40,379 bases of DNA from Azohydromonas aeria (GCF_009760915.1 NZ_VIDQ01000069.1:1-40379); one strand, 5' to 3'. Numbered from the stretch's first letter, positions 7,646-16,009 are shown. The notes: a model not told the origin generated them from the sequence alone. Made by a program: numbers and translations.

Positions 7646-8125
7646 ATGCAAGGCCATCCCGCCGTTCTCGATGCCCTCAACGCGCTGCTCGCCGGCGAGC
7701 TCGCCGCGCGCGACCAGTACTTCATCCACTCCCGCCTGCTCGAAGACTGGGGCTACGAGCGGCTGGCCGCGCGCATCTCTCACGAGATGGAGGACGAGAC
7801 CGGCCACGCCGACGTGCTCATCAAGCGTATCCTGATGCTCGGCGGCCGCGTCGCCATGGTGCCCGCGCCGCTGAACGTGGGCGAGGACGTGCCCGGCATC
7901 CTGCGCAGCGACCTGGCGGTGGAGTACTCGGTGATCACGCACCTGCGCGAGGTCATCGCGCTGTGCGAGCGCGAGCGCGACTACGTCACCCGCGACCTGC
8001 TGCTGCCGATGCTGGAGGACACCGAGGAGGACCACGCGCACTGGCTGGAGCAGCAGCTGCGCCTGATCGACGCGGTGGGGCTGCCCAACTACCTGCAGAG
8101 CCAGATGGGTGCTGCCGCGGCCTGA
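7646..8125 (+). CDS. bfr: Bacterioferritin lacking the haem-ligand Met
   Basis: Iron-storage ferritin-like protein of 159 residues that co-aligns with E. coli Bfr without gaps through the first helices. The di-iron ferroxidase ligands are all present: E18, E51, H54, E93, E127 and H130; Y25 is also kept. At the haem-binding position (M52 in E. coli) this protein has T52 in the segment EDETGHAD, and no nearby Met replaces it except M48. It may therefore be haem-free, or be the ferroxidase partner of a second haem-binding subunit encoded elsewhere. ATG 7646 lacks a clear Shine-Dalgarno. The gene lies 119 nt behind cytochrome b561. No separate Fur-like box was seen in that gap. Confidence 0.93.
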   Translation: MQGHPAVLDALNALLAGELAARDQYFIHSRLLEDWGYERLAARISHEMEDETGHADVLIKRILMLGGRVAMVPAPLNVGEDVPGILRSDLAVEYSVITHLREVIALCERERDYVTRDLLLPMLEDTEEDHAHWLEQQLRLIDAVGLPNYLQSQMGAAAA

Positions 8126-8155
8126 GGCCGCGTGGCATCCCATCCGGTCGTTCAC

Positions 8156-8566
8156 TCAGGGCAGCAGCTTCTCCAGCGCCGCCCACATGCCCGCGATGTC
8201 GATGGGCTTGGTCCAGTAGTCGTCGAAGCCGGCGGCCCGCGCCGCGCGCGCCTGCTCGGGCATGGCGTCGGCGGAGAGCGCGATGCACGGCAGCTGCGCC
8301 GTGGCCGGGTCGGCGCGCAGCGCCGCGACGATCTGCAGCCCGTTCATGTCGGGCAGGTTCATGTCGATGAGCAGCAGCTGCGGCGGCGGGTCCTGCCGCG
8401 CCGCGCGCAACCCCGAGGCGCCGTCGGGCTCGACCTGCAGCTGCCAGCCGGCCTGGTCGCGGAACATCTCCGTCATGAGCAGCACGTTGAGCGGCTCGTC
8501 CTCGATGTAGAGCACGCGTCGCGGCGGCCGCGGCGCGTTGGGTTGAGGGATGAGGTCAGCCGACAT
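8156..8566 (-). CDS. Stand-alone CheY-like receiver protein
   Basis: Single-domain response regulator of 136 residues with no output domain. Acidic pocket E22/D23 (LYIEDEP), phospho-acceptor D68 (LLLIDMNLPDMNG), switch S98 (ALSAD) and K120 (YWTKPID) are all present, so it should be phosphorylatable. It is the last gene of a three-gene - strand set. Its ATG lies inside the 3' end of the dienelactone hydrolase gene (11-nt overlap). No kinase gene is in the window, so its partner is elsewhere. Confidence 0.92.
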   Translation of the reverse strand: MSADLIPQPNAPRPPRRVLYIEDEPLNVLLMTEMFRDQAGWQLQVEPDGASGLRAARQDPPPQLLLIDMNLPDMNGLQIVAALRADPATAQLPCIALSADAMPEQARAARAAGFDDYWTKPIDIAGMWAALEKLLP

Positions 8567-9221
8567 GCCGGTGCAGGAATTCGAGCGTGCGTTGGCGCGC
8601 CAGCGCGGCGCTCTGTGGCTCGAAGGCCGCGCGCTGGTCGCAGTTGAAGCCGTGGTCGGCCGGGTACAGCTGGATCTCCACCTGCGGCTGCGCCTGCCGG
8701 AACGCCTCGACGCTCGGCACAGGGATGCTGTTGTCGCGCTCGCCGAAGTGCATCAGCACCGGGCAGCGGGGCGTGAGCGCCGCCTGGTCCGGGACGCCGG
8801 CGCCGTAGTAGCTGATGGCGGCGGCCAGGCCGTCGAGCCTGCACGCGGCCAGCCAGACCATCAGCCCGCCCCAGCAGTAGCCGACGATGCCGACCTTGCC
8901 GTACTGCGCCCCTTCGGCGATCGCCGCGGCGATGTCCTGCAGCGCCAGGGAGGGGTCCGCGGCTGTCTTGAACTGGCGTCCGCGCTGGATGTCCTCGGGC
9001 GCATAGCCCATCTCGATGCCGCGCTGCTGCCTGTCGAACAGCGCTGGCGCGATGGCGACGAAGCCCTCGTCGGCAAAGCCTTGCGCCACGGCGCGGATGT
9101 GCGAGTTCACGCCGAAGATTTCCTGCAGCACCACCAGCGCGCCGCGCGGCGTGCCCTGCGGGCGGGCCACGAAGGCGTCGAGCCGGTGGCCATCGGCGGC
9201 CTGCAGCTGTTGCATGGACAT
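8556..9221 (-). CDS. Dienelactone hydrolase-family protein
   Basis: Alpha/beta hydrolase of 221 residues. The DLH triad is clear: C116 in GYCWGG, D163 in FGERDNSIP and H190 in PADHGF, with the E34 that tunes the cysteine (VLQEIFGVN). Classic members open dienelactones in chlorocatechol breakdown; many paralogues act on other esters, and no catechol pathway genes are here. The start at 9221 (MSMQQLQ) shares one base with the stop of the upstream isomerase gene (TGATG) and has a GGGAGA-type ribosome site. The longer open frame back to 9623 only overlaps that gene. Confidence 0.92.
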   Translation of the reverse strand: MSMQQLQAADGHRLDAFVARPQGTPRGALVVLQEIFGVNSHIRAVAQGFADEGFVAIAPALFDRQQRGIEMGYAPEDIQRGRQFKTAADPSLALQDIAAAIAEGAQYGKVGIVGYCWGGLMVWLAACRLDGLAAAISYYGAGVPDQAALTPRCPVLMHFGERDNSIPVPSVEAFRQAQPQVEIQLYPADHGFNCDQRAAFEPQSAALARQRTLEFLHRHVG

Positions 9222-9844
9222 CAGTCTCGTTCTCCCTTGTCGATTTGCTGGAGCCGGCGCTCGACGAAGTCGAGCCGGTCCTGGCCCCAGAAGATTTCGC
9301 CGTCGATGACGTAGCTGGGCGCGCCGAACACGCCGGCGTCTATGGCGCGCTGCGAGTCCTCCTCGTAGCGCTGGTGCACGCGCTGGCTGTGCGCGTCGTC
9401 GAGCCGCGCCCGATCCAGCCCCTGCGCCTGCAGCAGCTCGGCCAGCGTGCCCTCGTCGGCGATGTTGCGTTCCTCCACCCACACCGCGCGCATCACCGCG
9501 CCGGCCAGGGCCAAGGCGGCCTCGGTGCCGTCCTGCAGGTCCACGGCGATGATCAATTTGGCGGCGTCGTCCGGGTTCACCGGGAAGTAGCAGGGGTTGG
9601 GATTGAGGGGCACCTGCAGCCACTCGCTGAAGCGCCTGAGCTCCAGCAGCCGGTAGGCCTGGCGCTGGGGCGCGCGCTTGGCCAGCGGCAGCCCGCCGGT
9701 GAGCGGGAACACCCGCCCGCCCAGGTCCACCGGCAGCACGCGCACCTGCGCGCCGTGCGTGCGCGCGACGTCCGCAAAGCGCTGGTGGCCCAGGTACGCC
9801 CAGGGCGAGTGCGGGGCGAAGTAGTAGTCGATGGCGATCGTCAT
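9221..9844 (-). CDS. 2-hydroxychromene-2-carboxylate isomerase/DsbA-like (GST kappa) protein
   Basis: A 207-residue thioredoxin-fold protein with an inserted helical domain. The active-site motif is APHSPWAYLG with S13 in place of a CxxC cysteine, as in HCCA isomerases and kappa-class GSTs. The C-terminal hallmark GVFGAPSYVIDGEIFWGQDRLDFVE (about 173-197) includes the cis-Pro. HCCA isomerase uses glutathione to isomerise a naphthalene-pathway intermediate, but most genomic copies have unknown substrates. It is first in a coupled - strand set with dienelactone hydrolase and a receiver domain, hinting at an aromatic or lactone substrate. Confidence 0.88.
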   Translation of the reverse strand: MTIAIDYYFAPHSPWAYLGHQRFADVARTHGAQVRVLPVDLGGRVFPLTGGLPLAKRAPQRQAYRLLELRRFSEWLQVPLNPNPCYFPVNPDDAAKLIIAVDLQDGTEAALALAGAVMRAVWVEERNIADEGTLAELLQAQGLDRARLDDAHSQRVHQRYEEDSQRAIDAGVFGAPSYVIDGEIFWGQDRLDFVERRLQQIDKGERD

Positions 9845-10474
9845 GAGCGTGAGCGGCTTCGCGGCGGTGCAGCAGGAATGGGCACCTTAGCCCAAACGCG
9901 GCGGCCCTCCTCCTTTTGGGCGCTTGACTCGCGGGTGGTGTTCCAGGGTGGGGGACGGCGTGTCGCGAGCTTACATTTGTTCACTTTGAACGCGAAATCA
10001 GGTTGCGAAAGGCACCCCGATCCGGTCCCGATGGAGAGGCCATAGCGTGCCGAAGCGAGACCGGGCTGGCTGACGCAGTCGAGGCGTGGCGGCCAGTCCT
10101 GCTCGAAGCGCATGCAGACATGCCACGGATCGGGGCAGGGCCGTTGAAGATGTTTTCGGTATTGGTCGGTCTTGGCAGTGAGATGGTTTTGTTATGGCGC
10201 TGCTCGTGAGGGCATGATGAAGAAATAGAAATTGTGGGTGGTTGCAATCATGTGGCCATCAATTTCATACGGGCAGGATACTTCGTCGTATCGTAAATTG
10301 ACGACAAGAAATGAGCCGAACGGCGCCTTATATCCTGCCTGTGCTCCGTCGCCTTCAATATTCTATTTTGAAAAGATTGCTGCCACGAGGAAGAATCCTG
10401 AGGCGGCTGAGATACGCTGAAAGCACTCGGTATTCACCACGGCCGGGTTAGCTTCGGCCGGCTTGGGGGCCGCC

Positions 10475-10505
10475 TGGACTCCCGCCTGCGCGGGAATGAC
10501 GGGGT
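10475..10505. repeat. REP-like dispersed palindrome, copy 1
   Basis: The core CTCCCGCCTGCGCGGGAA is an inverted repeat followed by TGACGGGGT. It matches copy 2 (10585-10610) in the same orientation, exactly 110 bp apart. The pattern ATTCCC-N8-GGGAAT resembles the short dispersed repeats (dRS3-type) known from Neisseria and other betaproteobacteria. Confidence 0.75.
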
Positions 10506-10570
10506 GTTTTTCGAGACGGATCAGCTGCCGGCAATCGCCTCGAATGCACTTCCCGGCTGATTCACCGCGC

Positions 10571-10630
10571 CAGGCCGCAGAAATTGGATTCCCGCTTCCG
10601 CGGGAATGACAACATTTGTTCTGCGGCCTG
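10571..10630. repeat. Nested palindrome: 12-bp inverted repeat around REP-like copy 2
   Basis: CAGGCCGCAGAA (10571-10582) and its exact inverse TTCTGCGGCCTG (10619-10630) flank the REP-like element ATTCCC-GCTTCCGC-GGGAAT at 10589-10608. The whole 60 bp can fold as a long cruciform. It starts 43 bp downstream of the uvrA stop and could also end or stabilise the uvrA transcript. Confidence 0.75.
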
Positions 10631-10672
10631 CGATATTACCGCGTGCTACTCAATGCCTTTTGAAATCCCGCT

Positions 10673-13573
10673 TCAATTCCGCGCCAGCAACGGCTTCAAG
10701 AACCGCCCCGTGTGGCTCTCCGCGCAGTCCGCCAGCTGCTCCGGCGTCCCGGCGAGCAATACCCTGCCCCCGCCCGACCCCCCTTCCGGCCCCATGTCGA
10801 TGAGCCAGTCCGCGGTCTTGATCACGTCCAGGTTGTGCTCGATCACGACGATGGTGTTGCCCGCGTCGCGCAGCTGGTGCAGCACGCGCAGCAGCAGCTC
10901 GATGTCGGCGAAGTGCAGGCCCGTCGTCGGCTCGTCGAGGATGTAGAGCGTGCGGCCGGTGTCGCGCTTGCTCAGCTCCAGCGCCAGCTTCACCCGCTGC
11001 GCCTCGCCACCGGAAAGCGTCGTCGCGCTCTGCCCCAGCGTGATGTAGCCCAGGCCTACGTCCAGCAGCGTCTGCAGCTTGCGGGAGATCGCCGGCACGG
11101 CGCTGAAGAACTCGGCGGCCTCCTCCACCGTCATGCCCAGCACTTGCGTGATGTTGCGGCCCTTGTAGAGGATCTCCAGCGTCTCGCGGTTGTAGCGCGC
11201 GCCGTGGCAGACGTCGCAGGGCACGTACACGTCGGGCAGGAAGTGCATCTCCACCTTGATCACGCCGTCGCCCTGGCACGCCTCGCAGCGCCCGCCGGAG
11301 ACGTTGAAGCTGAAGCGCCCGGCGCCGTAGCCGCGCTCGCGCGCGGTCGGCACCTCGGCGAACAGCTCGCGGATCGGCGTGAACAGCCCCGTGTAGGTCG
11401 CGGGGTTCGAGCGCGGCGTGCGGCCGATCGGGCTCTGGTCCACGTTGATGACCTTGTCGAAGGCCTCGAGCCCCTCGATCGCCTCGTGCTCCGCGGGCTC
11501 CAGGTGGCTGTTGTAGAGCTTCCTGGCCACGGCCGCGTACAGCGTGTCGTTGACCAGCGTGCTCTTGCCCGAGCCGGAGACGCCGGTGACGCAGGTCAGC
11601 AATCCCACCGGGATCTCGACGCTGACGCCCTTCAGGTTGTTGCCCGTGGCGTTGACGATGCGCAGCCCCGTGCCCGGCTCCCATTTCCGGCGCTCCCTGG
11701 GCACCTCGATGCGCAGCCGCCCGCCGAGATACCCGCCGGTCAGCGACTCCGGGTGCTCCATGACCTCGCGCGGCGTGCCCTGCGCGATGACGTGGCCGCC
11801 GTGCACGCCGGCGCCCTTGCCCATGTCCACCACGTGATCGGCGGCGCGGATCATGTCCTCGTCGTGTTCGACCACCAGCACCGAGTTGCCCAGGTCGCGC
11901 AGGTGCTGCAGCGTGCCGATGAGCCGCTCGTTGTCGCGCTGGTGCAGCCCGATGCTGGGCTCGTCGAGCACGTACATCACGCCGGTCAGGCCGCTGCCGA
12001 TCTGGCTCGCGAGCCGGATGCGCTGCGCCTCGCCGCCGGAGAGCGTGTCGGCGCTGCGGTCCAGGCTCAGGTAGTTCAGCCCCACGTCGTTGAGGAAGCG
12101 CAGCCGGTTGCGGATTTCGCTGACGATCTTGTCGGCGATCGCCGCCTTGGCGCCGCGCAGCGTCAGCCCGTTGAAATAGGCCAGCGCGTCGGCAAGCGTG
12201 GCGTGCTCGACCTCGAAGATGGGCTTCCCGGTCTCGCCCGGCGCCGCGTCCGCCGCGTGCAGGAACACGTGCCGCGCTTCGCGCCGCAGGCGTGTCCCAC
12301 GGCACTCCGGGCAGGCCTGCGCGTGCTGCAGGCGCAACAGATCCTCGCGCACGGCGGCGGAGTCGGTCTCGCGCAGGCGCCGCGTCAGGCTGGGCAGGAT
12401 GCCCTCGAAGGGGTGCGAGCGCTTCACCTGGCGCGCCTTGCCGCGCGCGCCCTCGGCCTCGTAGGTGAACTCGATCGCCTCCTCGCCCGATCCGTACAGC
12501 AGCACCTGCTGCATGCGCGCATCCAGCTCCTCGAAGGGCTGCTCCAGGTCGAAGCCGTAGTGCCTGGCCACCGCCTCCAGCAGCCCGTAGGTGTAGCCGT
12601 TGCGGCGGTCCCAGCCCTTCACGGCGCCGCTGGCCAGGCTCAGTGACGGGAAGGCGACCACGCGCTGCGGGTCGAACACCGTGACATGGCCCAGGCCGTC
12701 GCAGGAGGGGCAGGCGCCGGTGGGCGAGTTGAAGGAGAACAGCCGCGGCTCCAGCTCCGGGAGCGAGTAGTCGCAGTGCGGGCAGGCGAAGCGGCTGCTG
12801 AAGGGCGTCTCGGTGCCGGCGTCCATGTCCAGCGCCAGCGCGCGGCTGCCGCCGATGCGCAGGCAGTTCTCGAAGCTCTCGGCCAGGCGCTGGCGCAGGC
12901 CCCCGCCACCGCCGGCCGTGCCGGCGTCGTCAGTGCGCACGCGCACCCGGTCCACCACCACGTCGATGTCGTGCGCGCCCTCGCCCGCCGTGGGCAGGCT
13001 CTCCACGTCGTGCACCCGGCCGTCGATGCGGAAGCGCACGTAGCCCTGCGCCTGCAGGTCGGCCAGCAGCGGCGCGAAGTCGCCCTGGCGGCCGCGCGCC
13101 ACGGGTGCGAGCAGCAGCAGCCGGGTGTCCTCGGGCAGCGCCAGCACCGTGTCCACCATCTGCGCCGTGCTCATGGCCTGCAGCGGCAGCGCGTGCTGCG
13201 GGCAGAACGGCGTGCCCGCGCGGGCGTAGAGCAGGCGCAGGTAGTCGTGGATCTCGGTGACGGTGCCGACCGTGGAGCGCGGGTTGTGGCTGGTGGCTTT
13301 CTGCTCGATGGAGATCGCGGGCGACAGGCCCTCGATCACGTCCACGTCGGGCTTGTCCATGAGCTGCAGGAACTGCCGCGCGTAGGCCGAGAGGCTTTCC
13401 ACGTAGCGGCGCTGGCCCTCGGCGTAGAGGGTGTCGAAGGCGAGGCTGCTCTTGCCCGAGCCGCTCAGGCCCGTGATCACCACCAGCGCCTGCCGCGGCA
13501 GGTCGAGGTCGATGTTCTTGAGGTTGTGGGTGCGTGCACCGCGCACGCGGATCGCGGGCGTGTCGGGATTCAA
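10673..13573 (-). CDS. uvrA: Excinuclease ABC subunit A (UvrA)
   Basis: DNA damage-recognition ATPase of nucleotide excision repair, about 966 residues with the start used here. It has tandem ABC modules: Walker A GLSGSGKSSL near the N-terminus, the UvrB-binding region (KATSHNPRSTVGTVTEIHDY), a zinc motif (CPHCDYS...CPSCDGLG) and signature LSGGEAQRIRLASQ with VLDEPSIGLHQRD. These are followed by Walker A GVSGSGKSTLVN, the second zinc finger (CEACQGDG...CDVCHG) and LSGGEAQRVKLAL with ILDEPTTGLH. No in-frame ATG lies near the conserved start (NPDTPAIRVRGARTHNLKN). TTG 13573 is used here; TTG 13597 is the alternative. Neither has a good Shine-Dalgarno. It is divergent from the PHA synthase gene; no LexA-type CTGT-N8-ACAG site was seen in the gap. 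Confidence 0.95.
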   Translation of the reverse strand: MNPDTPAIRVRGARTHNLKNIDLDLPRQALVVITGLSGSGKSSLAFDTLYAEGQRRYVESLSAYARQFLQLMDKPDVDVIEGLSPAISIEQKATSHNPRSTVGTVTEIHDYLRLLYARAGTPFCPQHALPLQAMSTAQMVDTVLALPEDTRLLLLAPVARGRQGDFAPLLADLQAQGYVRFRIDGRVHDVESLPTAGEGAHDIDVVVDRVRVRTDDAGTAGGGGGLRQRLAESFENCLRIGGSRALALDMDAGTETPFSSRFACPHCDYSLPELEPRLFSFNSPTGACPSCDGLGHVTVFDPQRVVAFPSLSLASGAVKGWDRRNGYTYGLLEAVARHYGFDLEQPFEELDARMQQVLLYGSGEEAIEFTYEAEGARGKARQVKRSHPFEGILPSLTRRLRETDSAAVREDLLRLQHAQACPECRGTRLRREARHVFLHAADAAPGETGKPIFEVEHATLADALAYFNGLTLRGAKAAIADKIVSEIRNRLRFLNDVGLNYLSLDRSADTLSGGEAQRIRLASQIGSGLTGVMYVLDEPSIGLHQRDNERLIGTLQHLRDLGNSVLVVEHDEDMIRAADHVVDMGKGAGVHGGHVIAQGTPREVMEHPESLTGGYLGGRLRIEVPRERRKWEPGTGLRIVNATGNNLKGVSVEIPVGLLTCVTGVSGSGKSTLVNDTLYAAVARKLYNSHLEPAEHEAIEGLEAFDKVINVDQSPIGRTPRSNPATYTGLFTPIRELFAEVPTARERGYGAGRFSFNVSGGRCEACQGDGVIKVEMHFLPDVYVPCDVCHGARYNRETLEILYKGRNITQVLGMTVEEAAEFFSAVPAISRKLQTLLDVGLGYITLGQSATTLSGGEAQRVKLALELSKRDTGRTLYILDEPTTGLHFADIELLLRVLHQLRDAGNTIVVIEHNLDVIKTADWLIDMGPEGGSGGGRVLLAGTPEQLADCAESHTGRFLKPLLARN

Positions 13574-13699
13574 GGGTTTGTACTCAGTCTGGGGCAACCG
13601 GCCATGATAGCCAGCGCCCGCGCCGGGCGTTTGGCAGGGCGCGTGCCGGGCCACGGGGCGCGCGTCAACCCGTCCTGGGGGGTGAGGCGATCCCCCGAT

Positions 13700-13713
13700 G
13701 GCGGCATGCCGCC
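13700..13713. promoter_or_regulatory. Perfect 14-bp palindrome before the PHA synthase gene
   Basis: GGCGGCATGCCGCC lies 22 bp upstream of the phaC ATG in the uvrA/phaC divergent gap. It could be an operator, or a hairpin in the leader. TATACG at 13721-13726 is a possible -10, but no matching -35 was found. Confidence 0.35.
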
Positions 13714-13734
13714 GCTTCGGTATACGTCGATCGC

Positions 13735-15606
13735 ATGAACGACGACACGATGCGGCGCTTCGCTGACACGTCTCCGGCCACCACCACCGCCCTGCCGCAG
13801 GCGACGGTCGTGGCCCTCCGCGCACCGGACATGCCCGGCGCGCCGCCCGGGGTGGTGAGCCCGGAGCCGCCCGCGGTGGCCGACACGCCCGACGCGCACG
13901 AGGCCGCGCAGGCGCTGGACCGCGCGCTGCACGCGGCCACGGCCTCGGTCATGGGCGGGCTGTCGCCCATCTCGCTGGGCCTGGCGCTGGCCGACTGGAG
14001 CTGGCACCTGGCCTCGCAGCCGGCCAACACGGCGCGGCTGGCGCTATCCGCGCAGCAGCACGCGCTGGAAGCCGCGGCCGAGTGCATCAGCGGCGACTGC
14101 AGCCACGAGCTCGCGGCCGACCCGCGCTTTCGCGACCCGGCCTGGCACCAGTGGCCCTACGCCCCGATGGCGCGCGCGCACCAGGCGGCGCAGCACTGGT
14201 GGCAGGACGCCAGCCGGCTGCGCGGCATGAGCGCGCACCACGCGCAGGTGGTGCGCTTCTTCGCGCAGCAGTGGCTGGACATGCTCTCGCCGAGCAACAA
14301 CTTCCTGGCCAACCCCGAGGTGCTGCGCCGCACCGCCGAGCGCCACGGCATGAACCTGGTGGACGGCGCCTTCAACCGGCTCGACTCCTGGCGCCGCCGC
14401 CACGGGCTGGAGCCGCTGGCGCCGCCGGAGCATCCGTACCTGCCCGGCGTGGACCTGGCGCTGACGCCGGGCCGCGTGGTGCACCGCAACCACCTGGTGG
14501 AGCTGATCCAGTACGCGCCCACCACCGACGAGGTGCAGGCCGAGCCGGTGTTCATCGTCCCGTCCTGGATCATGAAGTACTACATCCTGGACCTCTCGCC
14601 GCACAACTCGATGGTGAAGTGGCTCACCGACCAGGGCCACACGGTATTCATCCTGTCCTGGCGCAACCCGGACGAGGACGACGCGCTGCTGAGCCTGGAC
14701 GACTACCTGGAGCTGGGCGTGTTCGACGCGCTGGCCGCCATCAGGCAGATCGTGCCGGACCAGCCGGTGCAGGCCTGCGGCTACTGCCTGGGCGGCACGC
14801 TGCTGTCCATGGCCGCGGCGGCGCTGGCGCGCCCGGGCAAGGTGCGCGACGCGGACCGGCTGCCCGAGCTCGCCGGCGTGACGCTGCTGGCGGCGCAGAC
14901 CGACTTCACCGAGCCGGGCGAGCTGGGCGTGCTCATTGACGAGGCGCAGGTCGAGCTGCTGGAGGACATCATGGCCGAGCGCGGCTTCCTCACCGGGCGG
15001 CAGATGGCCGAGACCTTCCAGTTCCTGCGCTCGCGCGAGCTGATCTGGTCCATGCGCATGCGCGAGTTCTGGCTTGGCGAGCGCCAGCAGCCCAACGACC
15101 TGATGTCCTGGAACGCCGACGTCACGCGCATGCCCGCGGTGATGCACAGCCAGTACCTGCGCCGCTGCCACCTGCACAACCAGCTCGCGCACGGCGAGTA
15201 CACGGTGGAGGGGCGCCCGGTGTCGCTGGGCGACATCCGGCAACCCATCTTCTGCGTCGCCACCGAGCTCGACCACGTCTCGCCCTGGCGCTCGGTGTAC
15301 CAGCTGCACCGGCTGGTGCACACCGAGCTGACCTTCGTGCTGACCAACGGCGGGCACAACGCCGGCATCGTCTCCGAGCCCGGCCACGCGCGCCGGCGCT
15401 TCAGGCTGCAGCGCATGGGGCACGGCGCGCACTGGGTGGCGCCCGACGCCTGGGCCGAGAGTGCCGAGAAGCGCGAGGGCTCGTGGTGGCCGGCCTGGCA
15501 CGAGTGGCTGGTCGAGCACAGCGCGGGCCGCGTGCCGGCGCGGGCGGTGCCCGAAGGCCTGGAGGCCGCACCGGGCGGCTACGTGCATGTGCGCTACCAC
15601 GACTGA
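13735..15606 (+). CDS. phaC: Poly(3-hydroxyalkanoate) synthase (PhaC, class I type)
   Basis: Polymerises hydroxyacyl-CoA into PHA on the granule surface. The protein has 623 residues. It carries an N-terminal PhaC domain (about 120-290; WHQWPYAPMARAHQAAQHWW, SPSNNFLANPEVLRRT) and an alpha/beta-hydrolase catalytic domain. Lipase-box-like GYCLGG gives C351; D513 (TELDHVSPW) and H541 (NGGHNAGI) complete the triad. Residues 1-55 are a Pro/Ala-rich extension with no recognised domain. ATG 13735 starts just before that tail; the open frame upstream has no support. phaA and phaB are not adjacent. The 3' end overlaps the small lipoprotein gene by 20 nt. Confidence 0.93.
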   Translation: MNDDTMRRFADTSPATTTALPQATVVALRAPDMPGAPPGVVSPEPPAVADTPDAHEAAQALDRALHAATASVMGGLSPISLGLALADWSWHLASQPANTARLALSAQQHALEAAAECISGDCSHELAADPRFRDPAWHQWPYAPMARAHQAAQHWWQDASRLRGMSAHHAQVVRFFAQQWLDMLSPSNNFLANPEVLRRTAERHGMNLVDGAFNRLDSWRRRHGLEPLAPPEHPYLPGVDLALTPGRVVHRNHLVELIQYAPTTDEVQAEPVFIVPSWIMKYYILDLSPHNSMVKWLTDQGHTVFILSWRNPDEDDALLSLDDYLELGVFDALAAIRQIVPDQPVQACGYCLGGTLLSMAAAALARPGKVRDADRLPELAGVTLLAAQTDFTEPGELGVLIDEAQVELLEDIMAERGFLTGRQMAETFQFLRSRELIWSMRMREFWLGERQQPNDLMSWNADVTRMPAVMHSQYLRRCHLHNQLAHGEYTVEGRPVSLGDIRQPIFCVATELDHVSPWRSVYQLHRLVHTELTFVLTNGGHNAGIVSEPGHARRRFRLQRMGHGAHWVAPDAWAESAEKREGSWWPAWHEWLVEHSAGRVPARAVPEGLEAAPGGYVHVRYHD

Positions 15607-16009
15607 GGCACGCGGCACGGGCGCCCGGCGCCTGGTGCTGGCCACCACCGTGGCCGCGGCGCTGCTGGGCGGCTGCGGCGGCGGCGTGAGCATCGGCATC
15701 GGGGACGATGACGACGACCCGCCGCGCGTGACGCTGTCGGTGGCGCCGGCGCAGGCCTTCGCGGGGCAGCCCGTCACGCTGCTGGCCGACGCGCGCGACG
15801 ACTATGCCGTCGCCTACGTCGCCTTCTACCGGGTGCTGCCCGACGGCAGCGCCGTGCGCCTGGACCCGCTGGTGGGCGGCCCGCCCTACGGCCTCACCGT
15901 CGCGCTGCCCGACAGCATCACCGGCAACGTGCAGTTCTTCGCCCGCGCCGTGGACGACGCGAACCAGTTCCGCGACTCCAACGTGGTGGTGGTGACGCTG
16001 CTGCGCTGA
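15587..16009 (+). CDS. Small lipoprotein with bacterial Ig-like domain
   Basis: Predicted 140-residue lipoprotein. The N-terminus has RR at 14-15, a hydrophobic stretch VLATTVAAALLGG and lipobox LGG-C30. After the cysteine come a glycine-rich linker and five aspartates (GIGDDDDDPP). The rest (about 45-140) looks like one Ig-like fold: VTLSVAPAQAFAGQPVTLLADARDDYAVAYVAFYRV, then NVQFFARAVDDANQFRDSNVVVVTLL, similar to Big_7-type domains. The start ATG 15587 lies inside the phaC 3' end, suggesting coupling. Start choice is the weak point, but any later start would destroy the signal. Function unknown. Confidence 0.7.
   Translation: MCATTTEARGTGARRLVLATTVAAALLGGCGGGVSIGIGDDDDDPPRVTLSVAPAQAFAGQPVTLLADARDDYAVAYVAFYRVLPDGSAVRLDPLVGGPPYGLTVALPDSITGNVQFFARAVDDANQFRDSNVVVVTLLR

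Larger units (their letters stand above)
9845..10672. other. 828-bp gene-free region with AT-richer core
   Basis: No supported gene. By hand count, 10141-10440 is about 48% G+C against roughly 70% in the flanking genes. Short open frames (for example 10003-10209 and 10232-10420 on +, 9981-10247 on -) show no recognisable family and no consistent codon bias. The right part holds two REP-like palindromes and a nested inverted repeat, listed separately. A GC hairpin (GGCCG / CGGCC around 10441-10460) has no T-run. The left end must contain the promoter of the isomerase set at 9844, but no clear hexamers were found. Confidence 0.7.

Noticed and set aside
8116..8132. Hairpin CGCGGCC-TGA-GGCCGCG at the bacterioferritin stop codon
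   Set aside because: A perfect 7-bp stem with the stop codon in the loop, but without T-run; may help end transcription, not firm enough to list as a terminator.
10003..10420. Short open frames in the AT-richer gap
   Set aside because: 62-88 codons, no recognisable motifs, no ribosome site, overlapping on both strands; not enough to call a gene.
13574..13734. LexA-type SOS box between uvrA and phaC
   Set aside because: Looked for CTGT-N8-ACAG and close variants on both strands and found none.
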